Source: Polytrichum commune (lineage: Eukaryota > Streptophyta > Polytrichopsida > Polytrichales > Polytrichaceae). Taken from it: a stretch of 60,000 nt of DNA. Shown here one piece after another: positions 1 through 15,000 of this stretch. A program made the translations under genes and the position numbers. The number at the start of each line of letters is the position of its first letter. Position 1 is the first letter of the stretch. The stretch covers positions 39,744,001 to 39,804,000 of the forward strand of contig OX485806.1 in assembly GCA_950295325.1 (NCBI GenBank). Reading direction: 5' to 3'. Below the pieces are notes generated by a model, which was not told where the DNA came from, made no database searches, and saw only the letters and a list, made by a program, of their open reading frames with translations.

Positions 1-3000
1 AAACATAACTACATTAATGAGGTTCTTAGCCCTCCTGTGCTCTTAGAACTTTGGGCATTCCTCTTGGAGCCGCGCACTGAAGTAAGTGTGCTTCCTCCTT
101 TTTCTCCAAACATTCTCGAGTATTTTCTTGCATCTATAAGGCCCATAGTGGCAACTCTCCCCTTTAGAATAGTTGTTTCAAAATCACTTCTAATACTTTT
201 AATGAATTGACGGTTTTGTATTTCATAAAGAGGACCAACATGCTTGGAATAAAGAAAGGCATTGAGAGGAAGTCATTGGTATGTTTTGTGTTTGGTCTAG
301 ATAGGTTTGCAATTTCAAATGTCATCTTTAAAACTAAGTCTTAGAAGCAATTTTTGTAAATCAAGGTTCACCCTAGGTAATTGAATTCACTTCTAAAAAT
401 GTTTATAAGGTTTTTGCATTTACAATTACAAAAATGTGTATAAATGATGCAAAATCCACTCCAATGTAATCCACTTCTTAAAAATGGTTTAGTAGTTCCA
501 AACCAAAATTTTAAAGAAGTTGACACTTGCAAGTGCTACAAATAATTGCCACCCAGAGTGCAACGGTCATTAATATTATATTTTGCAAATCCGTTGGTTT
601 GAAATGCAAGGATCATGACTAACTTGAATTGCGATGTCTTTAGAAGATTGACATGGTGTATGAACATTGCACATTGATGTTTCTTTTTTCTTTTTCCTTG
701 AATTGTGTATGTCTTGTGCAGGTGATGGAAATGTATACAGAGGAATTGACATTCCAGGTGCTCCAACTTGCCACATTGTTGTTAGCGCACACATCTGTTG
801 CAACATGTTCGATCTTGTTGGGTAGTGGCAATGGTATTAGGCGGCCAATACCAAGTCTCTGCAAGAGGGAGATCGAGAGGATGGATTCTAGGCCCTCTCG
901 AATTTGGGCGTTACTCGCTGCTGCAGAAAGCTTGGAACTTTCGCCTCAAATGCTGCAGCTCGACCCTGACATATTGAAAGAAGCACACAATGTAAGTGCT
1001 AGTTTAAATTTAATCCAATGAGATTATTATTATTATTATTTGTAAATGAACATGGCTAATTCATGGTTGTCCCCCTATTGCTTGTGTCATAACACGTGAC
1101 AAGGTAGAAAAAAATTCTATTATAGGAAATAACTGAGCAATGAGATTGTTCACGTTAGCAAATTGGTTGCTTGCCCTAGTCAACTTGTCAGTTTGCCTAA
1201 AAAAACAAAATGAGTCGACTGTTGAAATTGACTCAAATTTTCTAGTTGTCTAGTCAAATTGGCTTCAATTTTTAGACCGGTTGGTCAAATTTTCTAATCA
1301 AGTTAGTTTATGATATCTCGATTGCCTTGGATGACCTATAGCCATGCCTGACAAATTAAAGATGTAATTTTGATTTTGAAAAAAATTCTCTAAAAAAACA
1401 ATTGATCAAAGCAACTTAATTTTCAAGTCGACAGTTGGAATAAAAATTACATTTCTTCCCATCTTCGTCTCGTCGTTTGTGATGGCTGTCTTGTCATACC
1501 CTCTCTTGTCCTCTCACATGTGATGACCCTGGGCTAATTGATTCAACTGAGAAAACTATGCATTCATGGCAACAACTCTAGATCAACTTTAGGACTGATT
1601 GAAATTAACAGAGGATCCATCCTACTGACACCAAATACGGACTTGTGGGAAATAACCTTGAATTACCATTGCCTCTTTGATTGTCTGAAAGAAATGTAGA
1701 TGGGGCTCTACAGTACACCAAGCTTTATAAGATTTTTTTGAAATGCCAATTCACTCAATTGTGTGCAGGTGCTACGTCAACTGCTGAGGGCAATTCTCAA
1801 CGGGACCAAGGAATCGAGTCTGCGTGTGATGCATGCGATCAAAGTGTTGCTCCCGAAGCTACCGCAAGGCCATCCTTCGGACGAGCAACCACCGTACTGG
1901 GTATTGCTTTTCAGATTCTTTCTCATAAGCACCGAAAATTCCGACAAGCTTGTCCGCTTCCTTGAAATCATCAAGAGCCAACCGGACATTTTCTATGCCT
2001 TTCGAGGGCAATTTGTGCAGCAGCTCGTGAGAATTAGCATCCGTTTTGGCAACATGAATGTGAAGTCGTCACCACCTTTAAGATCCGGTGCAGTTGATTT
2101 TCAAACCTTAGCTGTGGATGTTGCTGGACTAGTGGTAGCTTGGGAGGCTCGGAGCCAACAGCAACCGGAGACTAATAAATTTCACTTCAATAAACCAGCT
2201 GAAGAATTCTCAACAGAAATTGCCAATTTTCTCTTGAAGGTAACGATAATATCCTCCTGATAATTTTCTTCTATATTTTGTTCTTCTTTATTGCGATCTT
2301 GATATTTGACTGTTCTAAATGGTAGCTAACTTTAATCCGACAACTTTCAGAAGCCCGCCTTGGATTTTATTTTCAATTTCCTAAAATATTGGTTTGCTTC
2401 GTCGTATTGTGAACTTTGGAATCAGATGGCGGTGCTTCACAAGGAGAATACTCGCATGGCCTTAGTTTTCCTCTTGAAAGCTGTGGAAGTGTGGCCAAAT
2501 ATGAATGTGCAGTTCAAGCTTCTGCAGTCTGAAACAAATTGTCTACCACAACAATTGTGGGTCATGATCCAAGTGATCGAGAAGCAACCCCTTCGGTTCA
2601 TCCGAAGCAACATACCTGCACTTAACGAGGTAATTATTGGGAACTTTGGACTGTTAATTTTCCTCCATCATCATGAAACTCTTTACCATGAGGTTAAAGA
2701 ATCTTGTGAAATATGAGCAGTTTTAACATTTCTCCTAACACTTATGTTTTGTTCAAAATAATTCTTATTCAAATAATTTCCCTATTGGTTTTTTTATAGA
2801 AATGAAGAGAGGAATCCATTAGTAATATTAAAAATGTTCCAATCTGAACAATAGGATTTTTTTTTGTTTTTTTTTGTTTTTCATATAAGTAGGTTACATA
2901 AATTATTCTATCACTAGGACTTTCTTAAAGCAAGGGTCTACAACTGCATACCCCTAGCTCTCCAAAAAAGAAAAAACACTTATTATAGAATAATATACTA

Positions 3001-6000
3001 GTATAATATCATAGAATAAAATAACATTGAACCATATAATAAGAATGTGTTTTTCTAATTAAAAATATTATTTATAGAATAAATGTGAATAGTCATTCTA
3101 TTGTTGTTGACCCATGTCTCTTAAGGTTAAACACACATTTTAGTAAAATTGGACTAAGTCTAGGTCCAAAACTCTAATATGTTGAATCCTATCATAGAAT
3201 CCTACGATAGGATTGCATGATAAGATCCTCCAAGAGAATATGCAGAATTCTTTATGATAATAGCATAGCAGTTGTTTTTATTGTAGTTTCAATATTCAAT
3301 GCTTATTCATTTAGATTCAACGTCAAAAATTAGATATTGGATTTTCTCATCATAGATTAATATCATAACATTCAAGTAATCACTAGTAAGGATTCACACA
3401 TCTTTCATAAAATATAGGTATATCATAAGTGTATTGTAGGATCTTATGATAAAATTGACACAACCAAAAAGTCTAAATTTTGAAAATATGTCCAAATGTA
3501 CTTAAAATGAAACATGTAGACAACCTTCATTTGACTACTTTTCTTATCAAGACACATGTATATGAATAGATTGTGATTTGTTGTGGCTCCAAAAATGGAT
3601 ACTAAAAAGATAAATGTTCAGAAGAGATCGGACTGCATCTTTTACTGGTCGTGTGTTCGTATCCTAGGGGGAAGTACGCTAGTAAAAGAAATTAACCATC
3701 TAACACCCATCTACCTTAATGCCGCTAACCCATGTCTATTATTCATGACTACCCATCACATTTCTAGCTTAAGTACAAGTACCCATTGTTGAACAGGTGC
3801 TAGAGCTGTCCTTTAGCCAGAGGAGCGAAGGCATCACTTTGATGTTGTGCATGCTGGTCAAATTGCTCTTCACCCCAATTAGCGACGCGGGGACGTCAAT
3901 TGTGGCACCTGAATTAACCGATCTTCAACACAAGGTGAACAAGCTGCTAAGCAGCAATCTTCAGGCAGTGTTACACAATCTGCAGGCTCCCATGGAGATG
4001 AAGAATGCAATTCATATTGCTACCCATGCCTTACAAGTGCTGGAAACCCTAGCTGAGATTCGAGTCGATCTCATCGACAGTTACGTGAAACAATTGTGGT
4101 CACTATTTGGGGATGTAACCAGCGGAGTTCTTGGTGTGGTGGATTCCAACAAGAAGGTGATAAACTTCACTTCTCGTCGTAAACCTCACTTTAATTTTAG
4201 GTCTACAGGTGACTATGTTTGACTCTCAAAATGGTTCTTGTAGCAACCTCATGAAAAAAATTCTTCCGATCGAATTCATTTGCAAAGCGCCAACGAGCCT
4301 TTTGCTTAATATTTCATGAATTTCCTCCTTTCATCCAAGCTATCAGCTATAGTGCATGTTTGATGAGAGAGATTTGACGCCAACCTACAGTCGGCATAAA
4401 TGAGGGACACTTCACCCTTGATCAAAGCCACAAATTTTAATATGATCTTGAGATGGGTTTACGGAGCAAGGTTTAGGGACAAGGCCTATTGTCACCAATG
4501 AGAGGTGGTCTCTTTTGGTAATGTTTAAGGGTCGAAGGCCCCTTTGATATCCGTGATGGGTTTTAGATACATTGTGTGGTGCTAAAGGTCTGCCACCTTG
4601 AAGTTGAGTAGGATGGTTGGTGGGATGTGCCTTGATTTGTTAAACGTGAAGGTCCAAGATTGAAGTCCGAGTGGTCTCTGGAGAAGTTTGAAGTGTGTGA
4701 GATTTGCTATCTTTTGGTTGAGACTATTGGTGGGGCCTATCGATGACCGTCGCAACTTTTGGATTTTGATCTAAGCTTTTTGTCATGTTTTTGTTGCGTT
4801 TGACATGATCCATTTTTCTTTTTTCTTTTCTCCCCATGGGTGCAGAATGAACAAGAATCAGACATGACAACTCTCGCGCCTCTTCATCTGAAACTTTTGA
4901 GAGTTTTGGGCCACTATGTTCCGAGAAGACCTGGACTTGTTGATGGATCTTTGATGTTTCTCAAGAATTTGGCCGAAAAGACTGAACACGCAGTCAGCCT
5001 TTTGGGGATATTAGACCTGCTACGAGACTGGTGGATTGATGCTAGTGATCAGGACATGTGGGTTCAAGATTCCGGAGTTCAACGCATCGTAAACTGTATG
5101 GAAATTCTTGGTCACGTTGATCACTTGAAGATGGAGCCAAAGCATCGAGAGAAGTGGGAGGTCGGATTTCTGAATGTGCTGTTTTGTCTTTGCTCAGACG
5201 ATCATTCCAGGTGAGTGAAAATTTGCAGTGATTCACCATGGCTGTAGATATATTCAGTCAGAACTGATGAATTCATTTGGGCAATTGTGACTTTGGAGTT
5301 GCTGAAAGGTGTGATTCTCTGATTTAGGTTAACTGTAAACTGCTTTGATATTGTTTCCCAACTTTTCACCAGTTTTATATTATAAGATAGATAACCTACT
5401 CGAGCTAGTTATCAGTCAAAACTGATCAGTTTATGGACAGAATCTGAGAATTATGGATGATAACATGTTTCCATGGATGAATAATTGTGATGTGTTTTAA
5501 TAACCCTTCTACTCTTGGATGAGCGATCGGTTATGAACTAGGTAACAAATTAGGCGAGTAGCCTTGTCATAGGTTCTAGTGAGTGTGGACAACCTCCCAA
5601 ATTCTAGTATAGGCGAGGTAGGTACTGGATGTATATTTTAGTACCGGTTATTTCAAGATGACGTGTGTTCATAACTGGGTGTAGCGGTCATGGCATGGCA
5701 GGGTCATCAATTACATGTGATAATGCGCCTCTTCATATTTAATCAGAAATAAACATGTTAGCCAAGTCGCATGGCTTGACTGCTACAGTGCACCTTATTT
5801 TCTTCACATTTTCTAATGAACAAATGTCTAGTGAAGGAACTTGATTCCTATCCCTAGTTGAAAAATGTCTCCATGTTGGTAAGTTGCAGGTGAAATACTG
5901 ACATGCAACTGACAACTGGTCATGGGGTTTGCAGATATCCTCAATCATTCCAGACTGCAATTTTCTTAAAATTGAAGAAGATGTGTCTTCGAGGATTGGT

Positions 6001-9000
6001 TGTTGAAGACCCAGAAGTACGTCAAAAGTTTCGCACATTGTTTTCTTCGGTCAGAAGCTCAACATTCTCAATGCTCACATTCATTATCGAGTTTGAAGGT
6101 TGGGAAAAGCTCCGCGGCTCATTTTGGTTGCAACAAGGGCTGGACTTGATACTAGGTTTTGCTCAAGACTCATATGCTAGAAATGCTTCTATTGATATTC
6201 AGGTGTGCTCTCTCAACCATCGCTCGTCGGTTGTTTTGCAAAATTTAGGTAAATATGGACAAAAGAGTCAAAAGATAATAATGTATATGAAAGTATTTTT
6301 TTGCAACATCGAGACATGCACATTGCAAAACAATTGGTTTGGGGGGGGGGGAGGGAGATATTAGAAAAATATGATTGAAACCTTGATTGGACATATTTAG
6401 AGAGCAATGTGATCAAATGACCATTCTAGATGTGCATTTTTCATAAACAACATAGTATGCTTGCAACTAAAATATGGACCTACAACAAGAAATGTAGTCC
6501 ACATTTAAGACTAGTTTTTATCATTTCTATCATAGGGTCCGCTGAGAGAAATGCACATATACAATTTCATTGAGCTCAAAATTCATGCATAAGACTAGAT
6601 TTACTTGAAATCTAGTTGCATCTTGGCAAAAGTCAAGGCACTGCATCATTCCAATAATTATGGATTTTTTAACACATGTCTGTATGTCAGATGGAAACAC
6701 AGACCGCGGAGGAATCGATTGTACCGCTACCTGATAGTCCATTTCCTGCAGAGCTTGAGGAATCTCTTGAGGGATTCGTTTATGAAAATGACACATTTCT
6801 TGCTGAAAATTTTGATGAGGTGAAGTACAATCTGCCTGTTCAAATCACAGAAGTAACTAGTCTAGTCCTCAATCAAGTGCTTACAAATGCTTGCGATATT
6901 CAACTGGAACCTCGACTGGAAACTAAATTAATTAACTCCAGACTTAAGAATATTCTGTGTATCTTTTCCAAACTGGTGTATAGAAATTGTTGATTTTTTC
7001 CATCCCTATTCATAGTTACTTAGATCAAGCATAGTCTGAGCTCATTATGTTTTCTCTTTCAGGATCCAGCGTTTTCACTTGGAGACCTTGGTATACAATT
7101 GAGTGAACTGGCTGTACAGGTGCCTGATGAAACACCTCAAGTCACCTCGGATATAACTGACAAGCATGCAATGTTTTTGATTGGCATGAGCCACATCAAG
7201 GTTAGATTGTTTCTATCTTATTTCTCTCTGAAAGGATTCCAGTTTACAATAGTTCTTGGACTTCATAATAGTTCTGCTGCTATTTCTCATCTAGTGGTTC
7301 TTATAAGTGATTTGTACAAGCAAACCCAAATCGAGGCCGTAGCCACTTTCCTCATACTTTTTGGAGCTCAAATGAATGTCTTATTCATCATCACAGTGAA
7401 GATTCTCATGCTCACTACATGGTCATGTAGGTCCTTCCAATTATATTGACTATTGAGCCTAGAATGGTTATCACATTTTGAGCACATAATCCAATTTCTT
7501 TTCTACACACGTCTTTTTGGTATCCATTCTGGGAGCCACACCTAACCACATACCACTCAAATATAGTGTCTGATCAAGAAAATTAAATAAATAAGGGTTG
7601 TCCACTTTACAATTATGACATCTGAGAAAAGGCCATAATACTAACTTTGACATTTTATGACAATATGACATATTATGACATGGTCCTTGATTCTCAAATG
7701 TTTTTAGTCATTTTCTCTATCGATTATTTGTTCAACTTGGTTGGTTTGTGTGAATTTCAGGTCACCGAAGTGTTGACGTCGTTGAGGGAAATCTCAAAGT
7801 TGGATACAGAGGTTGCTCACCAATTATGGGTTACGTTGTTTCCACTCTTATGGAGCAATCTTCAAGTAGAGGAGATGGAGAGGCTGAAAGATTCGATTGT
7901 CACTCTACTGGCGAAAGATTGGCATTATGAGCAACGCCATCAGCGCCCCAATGTTGTCAAGACTCTGCTTGAGAGCATTTCATTGTGTCAGCCACTACCT
8001 CGACTTCCGGGCCTTCTGGTCTCATTTCTTGGAAAGAAATATGGCGCATGCCAAATTGCTTGTTCAATTCTAGGGAGCTCTCTTCCCAATGAACCAGAGG
8101 TATGGAAATACATGGCATCCTAAGCTCATTGTGCATGCTGTCCAAATGTAGTCGATTGAGAAGTCGACCGTCAATTAGCAGTCGAATGATATTGGGCCGA
8201 AGTTGACTGCTAGTAGTCGACCTGACAATTGACCAAGGACTTCACCGTTTCAATTTACCCTGGGTAAATTATTGGTTCCCCGTGACATGATAGATGTCAA
8301 CGTGAAAATCCTGCATCTTAAGGGAACCTGTATAATAGCTTCAGAAATCTTGTTGAACATTAAGTCTCTTTGATGCATCCATCAAGCTTGGAAAAACACC
8401 ACTCTACTTACTCTGCACGGCTGATCCAAAACAATTCTACATTGCAGGACCAACAAAATTTGGCAAAGCTGTATTCACATGTAGATGCGGAAGACTTGCG
8501 GGTTGGACTCTGGAAGCAGATATCAACTTGCTCCGTTACGTTGAATGGTCTTTCATTGCTACAACATGGTTATTATGAAACTGCATTGGACTTCTTCTTG
8601 CATGCCATGAAGTCGTCGTGTGAGGTGAAGCTCACCTTGACCATCGATTCTTGCTCCTCTACATGGCAAACCTTCACGTGTCATCGCTAGAATTATGCTT
8701 CACATTCCACAGTCTTAAGCAAGCCTACAATTACCATTGTAGATTTCATGTCTGGTTTGAGAAAATTTAGTGTTTAAGGTTTAATGAAGTTCATATACCA
8801 GAAATTGTGCTAGCCTGTCATGAAGATCAAAGACATGGCAATCTAGTTTTGAAGGTAACAGAATAAGCGTGCTCTTGAAATTGTCCGTTGAATCTAACTT
8901 CTGGGTTTTGTGGTTAATATTCAGAAGCGCTCAGGTCTCAAAGATTTACCGATATGGTCCGAAAAAGTTGTGGACTGTGCCCGGCAACTCAATCAGTGGG

Positions 9001-12000
9001 AGGTTCTGGCCGCTATGGGTCACAACAATGAGAATTTCTTTCTTCTCCAAGACACATCTTGGATAATTCGGGACTTCCCAAAACTCAAAAATTTGGTGAA
9101 CAAAGAGCAGGTAAACGACAAGTGCTTCCTCTTCTCACTAAACCAAATTTTAAATCATCAACAATTCCTAGATGCAAGTAAAGGAATGAACAGAGAATGG
9201 TATTAGAGAGGCCATTTGCATCACGAGTTGTACAAACAGTCCGATGTTAGAATTATGTGTAAAGGCTTGAGATCAAACTCCCCTTTGAGTTGGCTAAAAC
9301 GTGAGGTTCAGAGTATAACCATGAAGTCCCCTTAGTTTTCTTAAAGCTTAAATCAACAATTCAAAGAGAGGTGTTGCGCTATTAAAAGCCGGATTTCTAG
9401 CTTGTCATACTAGGATGGGCTCAAGCTAGCGTTGCATAGGCCAGTCTGATCTAGGATCTAGGGTGATGGGCCCCATGGGAAAATCCAAATTTAAATCCTA
9501 AATTTTTTTCAAAGTTTATGGGATGGCAAGAGAAGGTCCAAGGAGTTCTCTGACACACAACGAACTCATGAGCTCTCAATAGAAAATCCTCTCAGAGAAG
9601 GATCAAACCCACGATTTCATCCCTCTTTGCGAGACTTTATGCATAGCTCCATTGTCTGCACTCTGTTACCAAGTTGGGAATTTCACATAAATGGAGACCT
9701 AATTGTGGCAATACATTGATTTGATGGTGATATTCAGATGGAAGACTCTGACAAGAAGTACATAGTTCTGGCATACATGGCTATGATGCAAGACCCGGAA
9801 ACAAAGTCAGCAGAACAGTTTATCAGGGAAGCTAGAATTCATGCACTTCAAAATTGGTGGGGGACTCCCGAGACTGGTATACACACACGCGGCTCCATTC
9901 TTCACGACTCTCAGCGTTTACTCGAGATATCAGAGATTAAAGAAGTGTATACTCAAACTAAACAGTTATCTCTCCAGGAAGTGCCACCAGCTCTAGAAAC
10001 ATCAAAAGTAAGTTCAAATCGCCTGAGGCGCTTTAAAGCTCAATAATGACAAGAAATTCAACAGCTTGAATATGTATTAACTCATATTACCACAGATTGA
10101 CCATATCCAAGGCATAAGAGAGTGTTGCAATTTACCTGATTCAATCAAATGTCAGTTATTAGCTATACACAAACAAAGAATAGAGCTTTGAACTTTGAGT
10201 TGGTCTATGTCTATATGTAATCCCAAAATGGGCGTCACAAGAATTAGAGGGCCCACAAAGATTGCCGCCTCCTTGTGAAGGTGAACACCTTGAATGGGCG
10301 TGGACAAGTCGCTTGCCCTTACGATCCCACACGATTGATTCAAAATATTTGGTTCACTTATATTACCCCCACTATGATTGGGTGGACCATAAGTTGTAAG
10401 GTATACAAGAAATCACAAGTGCTAGGAATGTCACCCATTTAAGTACTATTCTAGCCTTAGGAAGCTCAACCTCGGAGTTCTCATGGGATCCGGGTTAAGG
10501 CCTTGAGTTTCAGCCATTTGTAGAGGATAATGGATAGATAGGTAGATAGAAACGTCAGCCCTTGTGAGGGCAAGCATACATGGAGAGTCTCTTCACTCAA
10601 GGGCTACTATCACCTATCGATGATGGCCTCTATGACTTGGACTAACATAATTAAACATACTCAAGGTGGTCAAAAGGTTTGGTCATGTGGGGGACGGCGT
10701 GGTCAATACATGCATTTGTGCAGATTGGGAATGTGGTCACCTTGAATCAGGGTTGTCAGTGGTGGTGGAGAGGGTAGTACAGGAACACACTACTAAATTG
10801 TTACAACATTTCCTTAGTAGTAAAATTCAATGCTGAAACTCATCTGTTAGTAATTTTTATTTTCTTTATTTATCTTATTTTCTTGGAATTTCAGGTACTG
10901 CAAGTTGTGAACTCTCTGAGAGATGTCCTCCTGAAATGGAAACACCGAATCCCCAGGAAGTGGGACAGCATGGCCGTGTGGGACGAATTGATGCAATGGC
11001 GTCACTATGTGTGCGCTGATATCGTGCGGATGTGCAACCTTGAAAACTCTTCACCAGCTCTGAAACCTCTATCCGACCTTGCTTCTCAACATCTTGTCTG
11101 GACCTCCCATAAGCTCGCTTCTGTGGCCCGAAAACAAGGCCTGTACCAGCTTTCAAGGCAGACTCTTGATAATTTGCAAAACAAGTCTCAGCTTTCAAGG
11201 CAGCTGAATGAAGAGGTACTTGATCCTCTTCCTCGTTGTACCTCTTTATTCATCAACAACCAGGGTCAGCATTGACAAACAAAGCGTTGAAAATGTACTA
11301 GATTTTGTTTGCAAGGAAGCATGCTACAACCTGTACCAGGACGACATGTGTATGATATGAGATGTAGCATTGACCATATCACAAGGGCAACATGCTACAG
11401 TCTATATTCGCCATATTCATATCCAATGAGAACAAGACACGTCAATGAGATTTGAGATGGTCGGCACTATGGAATTGTTGTAGGAGTGATTGATTACATG
11501 TTTTCTTATGTGTTTTTTTTTGTTTCTTGTATTCATTTTGCTTCCCACATTATCCCAAAGGGGGGGGGGGGGGGGGGGCGCTATGTGTAAAATCTTGAAA
11601 ACACGTGCATTTAAATGATATGGTATTTTAACATTGCACTTCATGTAAGATTGAAATATTGTAGTTCGAAGATAGGCCCTAGACAGTTCATTTATGGAAT
11701 TATTTTGAGAATATTCCATTGACATGCATACTCAAATGGAATATTCCTCTTTAGAGAATATTTGAATAAATACATCTTATTTCAAACCTCCTATTTAAAT
11801 ACCCATTGAACACACGTGGCATTGGAGTTTCACACTAAGTGCTCCCCCTATGCACATGATGTGTTTTGTGTAGTAATGTCTTGATCTAGTGACTCAGAGT
11901 TGATGAGAGTGTCATGTTGCAGGAATCATATATTAATCTCATGGAAAAAGCAAAAACAGATTTGCACATGAAAGGAAGGTTGGTGAATGGTTACAATTTG

Positions 12001-15000
12001 CTCATGAAGACAGACATCTCGCCTTTCTCCAACTCACAAAAGGCTAGATTCTTCCAGCTTCAAGGTGAATATATCACAAAATTGAGACAACAACAACAAC
12101 AACAACAACAACAAGGTGACAACAACAAGCTCATGGATGTCTTACTTTCCTCTATACATTTGGAGGAGGGTTTTGCAAAATCTTGGATTAGTTGGGGCAA
12201 CTTCTGCAATCAGGTACGCTGATCGTTTGAAACAATATTGTCTGGAACGCAGCCCTTATACAGTCACATTCATTTTGTATGAGCTATTTTCTTTTTATGA
12301 ACGTCCTTTCATGGCCTAGTTTCAAGTAAAGTAAGTGGGCCTGAACGGACATGTTTAAGGTCTGCACCCACTTCTTGTAGGATATGAAACACACACTTAT
12401 TGCAAGATGAATAGAAAATCCAAATTGTTCTCGTAGCCATTTATTAAAATCCCATCTTGTACCAAGGGGACTCTTAAACTAGGTAGGGCCAACAAACTCA
12501 AATTTACGTCGGGAATGACACTGATGTTTGTGTAGAATTTTTTGAAATTTTGTAGGCTATGTTAGGTTTTGTCCATGATTCTAACTGCGACCCACTTGTA
12601 ACAGGTCTATAAAGATACCGGGGACCAGAATATGCTTGAGTGTATTTTGATGTGTTCCTTCAAAGGCATCGAGTTGAAGTCCAAGCACAAGCATGACTAC
12701 CTACCACGAGTTCTTTCCTTGCTAACTTTCCACAATCAAGAGGGGACCGTGACCAAAGCTTTCGAAAATTGGTTGGAGTTGATCCCACCTTCAAGTTGGA
12801 TTCCTTGGATCCCTCACCTATTACTCGCTCTCCAAACATCAACACTCCCCAACAACACTTGCGCTAAGATCTTGAAAGAGCTTGCAATTTTTTTCCCTCA
12901 GGTTTGTTTGCAGTCCTCTGAGGGTTTGACAATAGAAGTGTAAATATGCAATTTCATTATGTCCAAAATTCATGCACAAGTCTAGATTTACTCAAAACCT
13001 AGTTTTGATTATTATAAATCAAACTTCAAAATGTTGGCATAAAACATGCCAGAAAGCACTAATCTTAGGTCGCCTATTCATTGCCTTTGGGAGACTTGGG
13101 ACATGTGAAGGTTGATGGCATGATTAGACTGTGGGAATTGTTGTAGACAATATAGTGTCTCCTTGCTCTGTAAACAGTTGGATGAGACTTATGGTCATCC
13201 TAAGCGCCATCTGGGTGGTCACGTCTATGTCCTTCACATCACATAATGGGGTTAAACAAAGAAACCTTAGGTAAAATGAAGTCAACTGCAAGAACAAGAC
13301 AGTTGACAGCGTTTGATTGCTAAAAGTAATAATATAATATAAATAATATAAATTGTTAAGTGTGTCTCTAAATACTAGTATTATTCAACAGTGGTACAAG
13401 TTGATAACCTCAAAAAATGGCATGGTGGCACTCTTTGTGGTTCATGCAGTCATTGTATTACTGGATTTACAGCGTGCCAAGTGGACTAAGACAAGATGCA
13501 GGAACTTCCACCGCTTATGAAGCTCATTCACCTCGAATAAACAATCTCCACATCAATGTTATCCGTAATATATTGATGGGGAGAAGTCAGTCTCTTTTAC
13601 GAGAGCTGCAGGTATGCCTCTCTGTTCTTCATGATAATCTAATGTGTTACATTTCTGAACTGAATATCTCAGAAATGGAAATAATGAACTTCAATCTTGG
13701 TAAAGCTCACTTCGAGGACGGATGTGAAAAACTGGCCCAATTGATGGGGCGACATCTATTAGATAAATACTTATGATTTCTTCTGCTTCCGTTCGAATGC
13801 AGGACTTTCGAGTGCATGTTGGATATTTGTTTCCAATAAACACTGACGAGAAACTTCATGAGCACCTTCATTCACTGCTCCGATATTGCTACAAGGGCGA
13901 ACTCAAACTCTCAGAGAAAGTTCCTTACAATCTTCCACACCTAAAAAATTTGTACAATAACATCTTCAAAACAGCGATGGTTACACAATATGCAGACTAT
14001 GCGCGCACATATGAGAGGGACTTCTACAACCCAGCTTCAACTATGGCGGACCTCATCAGCAGGACCAGGCATTGGTTGCGAGATTTGCAAGTAAGATTCT
14101 TTCTTACTGTAACTTGAGCCTCTTGCTTTTTTTTGTTTTGTTCCTTTTTTTTTGTTTGAAACAATGAAAAAGGATTATATTTCATCATCAAAAAAACATA
14201 CCAAGGCCACGAGGATCCCAAAAAGGAAGCCTAGAAAGTCGCTTGGATGCACTTAGTGGAACCACAAGACCCTGACAAGGGGTGAACAACCTAAGCATGA
14301 TCAACGAAGCCAACATTAGGCAACCAATTGTTCCACATGATTTTAGAATTTTAAATTTGAGCCTCTTGATGTCAACTTGCTTAATGTGTCCAGGCATGTT
14401 TCTGAGATTTGGTCAAACCTTGTTGCTGGTATGCACATTATGCAGCGTGTACTAGCTTATGAATCGCATTTAATTTGAATATACGTGACATGTATAGCAT
14501 CTGAACATGTATCTGATTTGCAGATCAAACTGCACAACCGTCCACAAGTCTTGATGTTGGAGGCAAATGAACACTTCCGTCGACGCTCTTTCAAAGAGAT
14601 TCAGATACCTGGCCAATACCTCAAGAATCCGGTATGTTGACTCCCAAGAATCACTCCTTTGTAGAGATAAGTACCATATGAGATAAAGGGGCTTTTTCAT
14701 AGGGGCTATGAAGTATTGTGCATATTCATGGAATATTTTTTATATTTGATAAACATTTCTGGAATATATATACAGTATATATCCTCAAAATGAATTTTAG
14801 TGTTACCCTAATGTTGTTGCCTTCCAATTGACAAATCATCTTGTTGCTTCTGAAACAGGAGGTTCACCCAGATCAAACAGTGCTACTAGACAGGATTAGC
14901 ACTCAGATCCAAACGGTCACGCGAAATGGAAGGTTTCTTCGTCGGATCGTACTAATTGGTCACGATGGATCTCATCACCACTTTCTTCGGCAGTTGGATT

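Noticed and set aside
13612-13776. Retained coding extension of the TRRAP exon after 13611
   Set aside because: The frame stays open, but homology jumps directly from 13611 to 13803. Good GT and AG sites bound the gap, so it is an intron.
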